Origin: Chloracidobacterium sp. UBA7659
Lineage (GTDB): Bacteria > Acidobacteriota > Blastocatellia > Pyrinomonadales > Pyrinomonadaceae
Assembly: GCA_002483395.1 (NCBI GenBank)
Contig: DLHV01000201.1
Span: 14,480-21,124, forward strand
Length of the DNA: 6,645 nt
Direction of reading: 5' to 3'
Shown: positions 1-6,083 of the stretch, one piece after another
Position numbering within the stretch: position 1 is the stretch's first letter
Layout of the letters: each line of letters starts with the position of its first letter
The notes under the pieces: model-generated
The model's input: only the letters and a program-made list of their open reading frames with translations
Databases searched by the model: none
Told to the model about the DNA's origin: nothing
Program-made: the position numbers and the translations under genes

Positions 1-729
1 TGTCCAAATATCCGATCCGCCGAGGGTTCCCGAACGGTTGGAGTCGAAAACAATTTCGCGTCCGTCCTTTCGAACACTCGTTCGCAAATCGTCGCCCGCG
101 GTGTTCAGTCCCGGAGCTAGTTTTGGCGCAGCGCCATTCACGCTAAAATAAATATCTACGTCGGAACCGCCCGGCTCGAATCCGCCCGTCCGATTGCTCG
201 AAAAGTAAAGATAAGAATTACCTTCATCGTCCTCGAAGTACGACGGGTAGCCATCACTGGCGGAACCGTTAATGTCGCAGCCGAGATTCTCCGGCTCTGT
301 CCATTCGCCTTTGTGGAGGCGCGTAAAATAAATATCCAAAGCGCCGCAACCACCGGCGCGGTTGCTGTTAAAGTAAAGTCTGTTTCCGCGCACCGGCGCC
401 GGGCAAAAATCGTTACCCGTGCCGTTGACGGGCGCGCCCAGGTTTTCGGGTGCGCCGAACGGATCGTCCGAGTTGGCGCGGCGGGCAACCCATATGTCCA
501 AACCGCCCATTCCGCCGGGACGATTCGAGGAAATAAACAGACTCAACCCGTCGGGCGACTGAATCGCGCAAACGTCGTTAAATGTCGTATTGAGATCCGA
601 ACTCGTGCCGGGAATCGCTTCGACACTGACCGGTGCTGCCCAATCGCCGAAATGCTGTGCGTACATTACCGAACCAAATGTCAATGCCGCGACGACACCG
701 ACGAAAACTATACTGTGTTTGATTTTCAT
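1..729 (-). CDS. Secreted PD40 (WD40-like) beta-propeller protein, 5' part only
   Basis: The minus-strand frame is open from the ATG at 729-727 to the window edge, giving 243 codons with no stop, so the C-terminus is missing. Residues 1-24 form a signal peptide: MKIK, a hydrophobic stretch, and a probable cut after VMYA. The mature part holds four PD40-type blades, each with an SNRxGG-like turn followed by D-I-Y/W: about residues 58-80, 112-134, 170-195 and 221-242. Between them are 'PENLG' and 'G(L/A)xxNT/NG' linkers typical of the family. Such repeats build a beta-propeller, usually periplasmic or surface exposed and thought to bind proteins or glycans; no catalytic residues are visible. 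An AGGAG sits 8 nt upstream of the ATG. The gene diverges from the regulator at 887, so the two may share control. Whether an OmpA-like or other domain follows off the edge cannot be told. The family call is firm; the function is unknown. Confidence 0.85.
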   Translation of the reverse strand, partial: MKIKHSIVFVGVVAALTFGSVMYAQHFGDWAAPVSVEAIPGTSSDLNTTFNDVCAIQSPDGLSLFISSNRPGGMGGLDIWVARRANSDDPFGAPENLGAPVNGTGNDFCPAPVRGNRLYFNSNRAGGCGALDIYFTRLHKGEWTEPENLGCDINGSASDGYPSYFEDDEGNSYLYFSSNRTGGFEPGGSDVDIYFSVNGAAPKLAPGLNTAGDDLRTSVRKDGREIVFDSNRSGTLGGSDIWT

Positions 730-737
730 GATTTTTT

Positions 738-742
738 CTCCT
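738..742 (-). promoter_or_regulatory. Ribosome binding site of the PD40 protein
   Basis: On the minus strand this reads AGGAG, 8 nt before the ATG at 729-727. It is the best Shine-Dalgarno match near any start in the window and supports the chosen start, which also gives a complete signal peptide. Confidence 0.75.
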
Positions 743-762
743 AAGTTTTTTTCTCGAAGTTC

Positions 763-776
763 TTTGAGCGTTCAAA
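763..776. repeat. 14-bp imperfect palindrome, possible operator
   Basis: TTTGAGCGTTCAAA reads as its own reverse complement except for one mismatched pair (positions 768 and 771). It lies between two divergent genes and covers the candidate -35 of the plus-strand promoter, which is where a dimeric regulator could act. The binding protein is unknown. OmpR-type winged helices usually prefer direct repeats, so it need not be the target of the adjacent regulator. Confidence 0.35.
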
Positions 777-790
777 ATCTGTGTTATAGT
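764..790 (+). promoter_or_regulatory. Candidate promoter for the regulator-receptor operon
   Basis: TGTTATAGT at 782-790 fits an extended -10 element (TG-n-TATAGT). TTGAGC at 764-769 could serve as a -35, but the spacer is only 15 nt, so the extended -10 would have to carry the site. Transcription would start near 797 and leave a leader of about 90 nt before the ATG at 887. The opposite strand reads TATAAC at 788-783, a possible -10 for the divergent PD40 gene, but no convincing -35 lies 16-18 nt upstream of it. This is a prediction from consensus matching only. Confidence 0.35.
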
Positions 791-862
791 CGCTCTAATC
801 ATTCGATAACCCGACTTTAGATCGGCCCGGCAAACTTGTCTTGAGAATTAGCGGAGATTTCG

Positions 863-884
863 GTGAGAGATTTGTGAGAGGGTT
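863..884 (+). repeat. Two 11-bp tandem repeats over the regulator's ribosome binding site
   Basis: GTGAGAGATTT (863-873) is followed directly by GTGAGAGGGTT (874-884), matching at 9 of 11 positions. The 11-bp phase places both copies on the same face of the helix, the arrangement bound by OmpR/PhoB-type winged-helix proteins. The second copy contains the GAGAGGG (876-882) that serves as the ribosome binding site for the ATG at 887. It could be an autoregulatory site, or simply purine-rich leader sequence. Confidence 0.35.
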
Positions 885-886
885 GT

Positions 887-2935
887 ATGTCCCTGCAAAC
901 AAATAACATCTACGAGTTCGAAGATTTCCGTTTAGACTTTACCGAGAAGACTTTGAAGGGCGGCGGCGGCGTTGTTCCGCTCACGCCAAAGGTTTTTGAA
1001 ACGCTGTGCGTGCTGGTCGAAAACGCCGGGCACCTGATCGAGAAGGACGAGTTGATGCAAAAACTCTGGCAAGACCGCTTTGTCGAGGAAAGCAATCTCA
1101 CATTCAATATCAAGATGCTTCGCAAGGCTCTCGGCGACAGCGCGCAGAAGCCGCAGTTTATCGAAACCGTCCAGAGCCGCGGGTATCGATTTATCGCCGA
1201 TGTAAAAAGAATCGAGCACAGCCAACGATTGACGGTTTTGCCCAATTCGAAAGAAGCGAGTTCCTTTCCCGCGCACGTGTCACAGGCTCGGCTGACACCT
1301 TCGGGCGCACACGCGATCGTCAATTTAGCCGAATGGCGGCGAGACGAGAGTCACGCAGAAGTCCCCGCACTTGTGCCTGAGACCGCAGCACCAACAAACC
1401 TTGAAAGCGCCGACATAGAACACAGCTTCATCCACCAGATCAACCGGCACAAACCGCTCGCTGCATTTGCGCTTGTCGCGGTGCTCATCGGCGCGGTTGG
1501 ACTCGGCTATTATTCTTTCTCGACGGGAAACACGGCATCGGGTGCGGACGATGAAAAGTCAATCGCGGTTCTGCCCTTCGTGAACGTCAGCGGCGATGCG
1601 GCAAGCGAATATCTCTCGGACGGTATCAGCGACAGCATCATCAGCAGTCTTTCTCGGCTTCCAAGCGTGAAAGTCAAATCGCTCAATTCGGTCTTGCGTT
1701 ACAAGGGGAAGGATGTAGATCCGCAGACGGTTGGGCGCGAGCAAAACGTCCGCTCAGTGTTGATGGGCAGGATGACGCAGCGGGGAGACGACGTGACGAT
1801 CAGCGTGGAGTTGGTTGACGTCGGCGACAACCGCCGGTTGTGGGGCGAGCAATATAACCGCAAACTGTCGGACATCCTCGTCGTTCAGGACGAGATCGCA
1901 CGCAAGATAACTGAAGGGCTGCGGCTGCGGCTCACCGGTGACGAGCAGAAGCAGCTTACGAAAAGGTACACGGACAGTGCCGAGGCTTATCAGCTTTACA
2001 TTTTGGGCAAATATTCATCGCGCCAGATGACAAAAGAGGGATTTGAGAAAGGCGTCGAATCTTTCGAGCAGGCGATAAAGATAGATCCAAGTTACGCTCT
2101 CGCTTACACCGAATTGGCCGGCACGTATCAGTTCATGCTGTCGCGCGGCTTCCTGCCCCCGAAGGAGTACGACCAAAAGGTCGAGTGGGCGGCGCTAAAG
2201 GCGTTGCAGCTTGATGACACGCTCGCCGAAGCTCATGCTTCTCTTGGCGCCTATAAGATAATCAATTTCGACTGGGCGGGCGCCGAGAAAGATATCCGGC
2301 GGGCGTTGGAGCTTGATCCGAACTCCTCTAAAGCGAACTCAATGTATGCGCACTATCTGCTGGGGATTGGGCGAACGGATGAGTTTCTTCGTTACTCGAT
2401 ACGAGCTGGGGAACTGGAATCAATGCCTGGCCGCGGGGAGGTTGCCTTTGCTTACTACATGGCGCGGCAGTATGACAAAGCAATTGAATTGTACCGGAAG
2501 AACCTGGAGAAAAATCCGAATAATGCTCACGCGCGGATTTTGCTTGGTGAGGCATATGTAGCGAACGGGACGCCTGCATACGGCGTCGCGGAGATACAAC
2601 AGGGCTTGGCCCTCGATAAGACTCTCGGCAAGACCCCCTGGGACAGATACCCGCTGCTGGCCTACGCCTACGCTGCGGCGGGCCGGCGCGACGAAGCACT
2701 GAAAATACTCGTCGAGCAACAAAAACTGGCGAATGAGCGCTACGTCTCTCCCTATAACTTCGCGATCATCTACACCGGTCTCGGCGATAAAGATCGGGCC
2801 TTCGAGCAACTAGCAGAATGTATTGAGCAGCGCATCATGATCATCTATCACCTCAAGACCCGACCGATCTTCGACCCTTTGCGCTCGGACCCGCGTTACG
2901 TTGAATTGCTGCGTAAGATGAACCTGACACCTTGA
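887..2935 (+). CDS. Membrane-bound winged-helix regulator with TolB-like and TPR domains (CadC-like)
   Basis: This 682-aa protein is a predicted one-component transmembrane regulator. Residues 8-106 form an OmpR/PhoB-type winged helix (Trans_reg_C): a beta-strand start (YEFEDFRLDF), LTPKVFETL, a recognition helix at about 67-82 (EESNLTFNIKMLRKAL) and the wing RGYRFI at 98-103. A linker of low complexity follows. One membrane helix lies at about 190-210, preceded by basic residues (RHK), which favours a cytoplasmic N-terminus and periplasmic C-terminus. Residues 225-350 resemble the TolB-N/FlgO-like domain, starting SIAVLPF and containing YLSDGISDSI. TPR-like helices follow at about 385-420, 445-480, 515-565 and 585-640. 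The tail RPIFDPLRSDPRYVELL (659-675) is often seen at the end of such acidobacterial TPR proteins. The start has GAGAGGG 4 nt upstream. There is no receiver domain or phosphoacceptor, so the signal should enter through the periplasmic half. Only 6 bases separate it from the receptor gene. The architecture is secure; signal and targets are inferred. Confidence 0.88.
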   Translation: MSLQTNNIYEFEDFRLDFTEKTLKGGGGVVPLTPKVFETLCVLVENAGHLIEKDELMQKLWQDRFVEESNLTFNIKMLRKALGDSAQKPQFIETVQSRGYRFIADVKRIEHSQRLTVLPNSKEASSFPAHVSQARLTPSGAHAIVNLAEWRRDESHAEVPALVPETAAPTNLESADIEHSFIHQINRHKPLAAFALVAVLIGAVGLGYYSFSTGNTASGADDEKSIAVLPFVNVSGDAASEYLSDGISDSIISSLSRLPSVKVKSLNSVLRYKGKDVDPQTVGREQNVRSVLMGRMTQRGDDVTISVELVDVGDNRRLWGEQYNRKLSDILVVQDEIARKITEGLRLRLTGDEQKQLTKRYTDSAEAYQLYILGKYSSRQMTKEGFEKGVESFEQAIKIDPSYALAYTELAGTYQFMLSRGFLPPKEYDQKVEWAALKALQLDDTLAEAHASLGAYKIINFDWAGAEKDIRRALELDPNSSKANSMYAHYLLGIGRTDEFLRYSIRAGELESMPGRGEVAFAYYMARQYDKAIELYRKNLEKNPNNAHARILLGEAYVANGTPAYGVAEIQQGLALDKTLGKTPWDRYPLLAYAYAAAGRRDEALKILVEQQKLANERYVSPYNFAIIYTGLGDKDRAFEQLAECIEQRIMIIYHLKTRPIFDPLRSDPRYVELLRKMNLTP

Positions 2936-2941
2936 ATAATA

Positions 2942-5887
2942 ATGAAAGAAACGGCTTTGCACCTTTTGATTTGCTTCATTGCCATTGGCATATTGCTAGC
3001 CGCCTCAATTTCGCCAGCTTTCGCCCAGTCGCAAGCTCTGAACGGGCAAATCGAAGGCACGGTGTTAGACCAAAATAACGCAGCGGTGCCAAATGCCGCT
3101 ATCACCGTCACGAACATCGAAACCGGCGCGACCAGAAGCGTGACCACCGATGAAAGCGGCGTTCACCGCTTTCCGCTTTTGCCGCTTGGAACCTACCGAA
3201 TCACCGCCGAAGCCTCAAACTTTAAGAAAATTGTCCGCGAAGGCATTACATTAGAAACCGGGCAAACCGTAACCCTTGATCTGAATTTACAAGCCGGCGA
3301 GATAAACGACGTTGTTACGATCTCGGGCGACTCATCGGTTGCCGACACGGGCAAGACCGATCTCGGACGCGTGATGAATACGCGCGAAGTGCAAAATCTT
3401 CCTCTTATCACGAGTAACCCATACAATTTTGCTTTCCTGCAAGCGAACGTAACCGGCCGCCCGGCTCGCGGTTTTCCGTTTACCACGATTAACGCAAACG
3501 GCTATTTGCGGCGTGTCAATTTCCAGATCGACGGCAATACCAATACGCAGGGCGATCGGGGAACTCTGCGGTTCTTGCTTCTTTCAGAAACTTACGTGAG
3601 CGAAGTTCAATTGCTAACTAACGGTTTTGCGGCCGAGTTCGGCAACACGCCCGGCATGATAATGAATGTCGTCACGCCGTCTGGGACCAACAAGATCAGC
3701 GGCTCTGTCAATTTCAACTTTCGCCGACCGTCGTTTTATTCGCGCCCTTTCTCTTTTTCGGCGGCTGAATTCGCAGACAATAGTGCCAATAATTTTTCGG
3801 CGAAGGTTGGGGCACCGATAATAAAAGACCGTTGGCATTTTTATTTCGGTTACGAACGGCAGTATCGTAACGATGCGGCCGCCTCCGTGCGCCTGCTGAC
3901 CATTACTCCCGCAAACCGCGAACAGTTAATCGCCGCCGGTTTGCCCGCATCGATCTTTCCGGCTGCCATTCCCAGCGTGGAAAAGGGTTCGTTCTATATC
4001 ATTCGGACTGACCTGCAGTTAAACGACCAGAATCGGCTTACCGTCCGATACAACCATTCGGACGTCAACTCGGTTAATCTTATTCAGGGCATGCTCAATA
4101 CGCTGGAACGAGGTACGAGCGGCCCCAATGTTGACCACGCGATTGCCGTGCAGCTGGCTTCTTACACGCAGTCGGTCGTAAACGAGTTTCGCTTTCAGTA
4201 CGCCGACCGGATCGGGACCGGCGGGATCGGACAAAGAAACGAGTTTACCGGCACAGGGCCTTCGATCACTATCACAAACATCGCAAACTTTGGTTCGCCC
4301 GAAGGACTAGATACTGTTTTCCGGCCGAGAAAGATCACGCAGATACAGGACAATCTGACGCGGATAAGCGGAACCCACATCGTCAAGTTCGGCGGCGGCT
4401 TTAATTTCTACGACCACAGCGAGCGTGCTTCGATCTTTAGCCGGTACACATTTTCTTCGATAGCGAATTACGTCGCCGCCCGAACCGGAACGAACCCGCG
4501 CAGTTATTCTTTTTACGACGAAACTTTCGGTGATCCGGAAATCCGCTATAAAGCAACCTACTGGAATTTGTTTTTGCAGGACGATTGGAAAGCGACGCGA
4601 CGTTTAAAATTCACGTATGGGTTGCGGTACGACCTCTACCAAATCCCCAAAGCGGACGAGACATCGCCGTTTCCGCCCTCGCAAAAATTTAGCGTGGACA
4701 AGAATAATTTTGCCCCGCGTTTCGGAGTTGTTTATGCCTTGCGCGAAGGAACCCGACCGACGATCCTTCGAGCCGGTGCGGGAATTTATTACGACGCGCC
4801 GCTGCTGGCGCCGTATCAGCGTGCCTTGATTAACAACGGCAATCCGAAGTTCTTCACGTTTCGTGTCAACTCCTCGCCGACTTCGCTGACTTTCCCGAAT
4901 ACGCTCGGCTCATTGCCGCCGGGTTCGGTTTTACCCCGACGAAGCATTGACGCAATCGCGCCTGATTTCGAAAACATGTACGCGATTCATTCAAACGTCC
5001 AACTCGAACAGGAGCTGACGGAAGAAATTTCTCTTGCCGTCGGATTTATCCATTCAGGCGGCCGTCATCTTCCGATCTATCGCAACATCAACTGTCTTCC
5101 GGTTGGCGGAACCCTGGCCGACGGCCGGCCGATCTTCGGGACATTATCCGGGACGACGATCACATCGTGTACCAATCGCGTCTTTCCGCAGTTTCAGAAT
5201 ATTCAGATGGTCGAATCAGCCGGTGTTTCGCGGTACGACGCTTTGACGGTGCAATTAACCAAGCGATTTTCGAGCGTGTTGCAGTTTAGCTCGAACTACA
5301 CGCTCTCAAAGTCAACCGACGATTCGCCTGAACAAAATATGACGACCGGCGGCATTCAAGGTCTGGTCTCGTCCGATCCGACGAACCGAGCTTTCGACAA
5401 AGGCGGCTCGTTCGCGGACCAGCGGCATACTTTCGTCATGAGCCTCGTCGCCCATCCGAGGCCGGCGTTTCAAAACAGAGTGCTTCGGTATCTTTTCAAC
5501 CACAATGTATTCGGCGTTATCGCCACCGCAAACAGCGGCGAAACATTCAACATCATCTCCGGTACGGACCTTAATCGCGACGGCATCGCGACCACCGACA
5601 GGCCTGTCGGCATCAAGCGTAATTCGGGAGCAACGCCGCCGCAATTTGACGTCGATCTTCGTTATTCGCGTTTCTTTATTTTTGGCGAGCGGTATAAACT
5701 CGGAATCTCCGGCGAGCTTCAAAATCTCTTCAACACGAACAGCATTGTCGGCTTCAACAACGTTGCTGTAAATACGAGCCTGGTCACGGGAGAGTTGGTA
5801 GGAGCACTTCCCGATTTCAAAGCGCGTAACCAATCGTCCTTTCAAGAAAGCCGCCAGTTTCAGGTTGGCTTGAGGTTTATTTTCTAG
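2942..5887 (+). CDS. Oar-type TonB-dependent outer-membrane receptor with carboxypeptidase-regulatory-like domain
   Basis: The 981-aa product is a predicted outer-membrane beta-barrel. A signal peptide covers about residues 1-28, ending ISPAFA before QSQ. Residues 35-115 match the CarboxypepD_reg-like beta-sandwich (GTVLDQNNAAVPNAAITVTN, then GTYRITAEASNF). The plug follows at about 125-250, with the usual 'REVQNLPL' and 'NFQIDGN' segments and 'EFGNTPGMIMNVVTPSGTN'. The rest is barrel, rich in alternating aromatic strands, with 'WNLFLQDDWKATRRLKFTYGLRYD' in its middle and a calcium-loop-like DLNRDG...TD at 876-886. The protein ends in RFIF, the terminal aromatic residue expected of a BAM substrate. 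No clear TonB box was seen, which is common in this subgroup. Length fits the family (about 950-1200 aa). No Shine-Dalgarno sequence precedes the ATG; 'ataata' is all that separates it from the regulator's TGA, which suggests translational coupling. Substrate is unknown; oligosaccharides, peptides or a surface role are all possible. Confidence 0.9.
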   Translation: MKETALHLLICFIAIGILLAASISPAFAQSQALNGQIEGTVLDQNNAAVPNAAITVTNIETGATRSVTTDESGVHRFPLLPLGTYRITAEASNFKKIVREGITLETGQTVTLDLNLQAGEINDVVTISGDSSVADTGKTDLGRVMNTREVQNLPLITSNPYNFAFLQANVTGRPARGFPFTTINANGYLRRVNFQIDGNTNTQGDRGTLRFLLLSETYVSEVQLLTNGFAAEFGNTPGMIMNVVTPSGTNKISGSVNFNFRRPSFYSRPFSFSAAEFADNSANNFSAKVGAPIIKDRWHFYFGYERQYRNDAAASVRLLTITPANREQLIAAGLPASIFPAAIPSVEKGSFYIIRTDLQLNDQNRLTVRYNHSDVNSVNLIQGMLNTLERGTSGPNVDHAIAVQLASYTQSVVNEFRFQYADRIGTGGIGQRNEFTGTGPSITITNIANFGSPEGLDTVFRPRKITQIQDNLTRISGTHIVKFGGGFNFYDHSERASIFSRYTFSSIANYVAARTGTNPRSYSFYDETFGDPEIRYKATYWNLFLQDDWKATRRLKFTYGLRYDLYQIPKADETSPFPPSQKFSVDKNNFAPRFGVVYALREGTRPTILRAGAGIYYDAPLLAPYQRALINNGNPKFFTFRVNSSPTSLTFPNTLGSLPPGSVLPRRSIDAIAPDFENMYAIHSNVQLEQELTEEISLAVGFIHSGGRHLPIYRNINCLPVGGTLADGRPIFGTLSGTTITSCTNRVFPQFQNIQMVESAGVSRYDALTVQLTKRFSSVLQFSSNYTLSKSTDDSPEQNMTTGGIQGLVSSDPTNRAFDKGGSFADQRHTFVMSLVAHPRPAFQNRVLRYLFNHNVFGVIATANSGETFNIISGTDLNRDGIATTDRPVGIKRNSGATPPQFDVDLRYSRFFIFGERYKLGISGELQNLFNTNSIVGFNNVAVNTSLVTGELVGALPDFKARNQSSFQESRQFQVGLRFIF

Positions 5888-5936
5888 CTCGGCGGAAGCA
5901 CTGCCAATACTAAACAGACAAAATGAAAGCAAACAA

Positions 5937-6038
5937 TCAGACCGTCACCGTCGTGCCGTCAAATTTTGTGAGGTCACGAACGGTTACGTCGTTGTCCAAC
6001 GACGGCGGGAAAGGAATATAGGAGCGAACCTGTTTTGA
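5937..6038 (-). pseudogene. Probable relic of the C-terminal end of a second haloperoxidase-like gene
   Basis: On the minus strand, a frame ending at TGA 5939-5937 finishes ...DLTKFDGTTVTV. The gene next door (stop at 6086-6084) ends ...SIKKFDGTTATITNQ. Over 18 residues ending at TVTV and TATI the two align without gaps, starting at an Asn-acid pair (ND versus NE). Eight residues are identical (N, K, F, D, G, T, T, T), with conservative changes elsewhere. Within the 30 bases encoding KKFDGTTATI, 22 match, and several differences are at third codon positions, so this looks like an old coding duplicate rather than a recent copy. The frame is open back to 6083 but has no start codon with a ribosome binding site, and the hairpin at 6040-6078 interrupts it. 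A plausible history is a tandem paralogue deleted down to its last 20-30 codons. The homologous part is 5937-5993; the upstream boundary is arbitrary. Confidence 0.5.
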
Positions 6039-6039
6039 T

Positions 6040-6078
6040 ATCAGGAAGGCGGCTCGCGAATCGGGCCGCCTTCCTGAT
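6040..6078. terminator. Strong hairpin, probable bidirectional terminator between convergent genes
   Basis: Two perfect 14-nt inverted arms, ATCAGGAAGGCGGC (6040-6053) and GCCGCCTTCCTGAT (6065-6078), enclose an 11-nt loop. The base of the loop could extend the stem by about three pairs, including one G-U. The stem has a GC core with a T-rich outer arm (TTCCTGAT) in both reading directions, as in bidirectional terminators, but no long T-run follows on either strand. It lies 152 nt after the receptor's stop and 5 nt after the haloperoxidase-like gene's stop, so it can serve both converging transcripts. Confidence 0.65.
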
Positions 6079-6083
6079 CTTGG

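Noticed and set aside
313..744. 143-aa plus-strand open frame
   Set aside because: It is antisense to the PD40 gene, whose repeats and signal peptide are unmistakable in the other strand.
783..810. GTTAT...ATAAC inverted repeat with an 18-nt spacer
   Set aside because: Arms of only 5 bp at this distance are expected by chance in AT-rich intergenic sequence.
910..1323. Overlapping minus-strand open frames within the regulator's 5' end
   Set aside because: They are shadows of the winged-helix coding sequence, with no family signature and no ribosome binding site.
2328..2809. Minus-strand frames of about 120-130 aa across the TPR region
   Set aside because: They are antisense to intact TPR repeats; compositionally they look like translated noise.
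5312..5932. 206-aa minus-strand open frame with a signal-peptide-like start
   Set aside because: It lies almost wholly antisense to the receptor's well-supported C-terminal barrel and shows no recognisable family. The hydrophobic start comes from the non-coding gap by chance.
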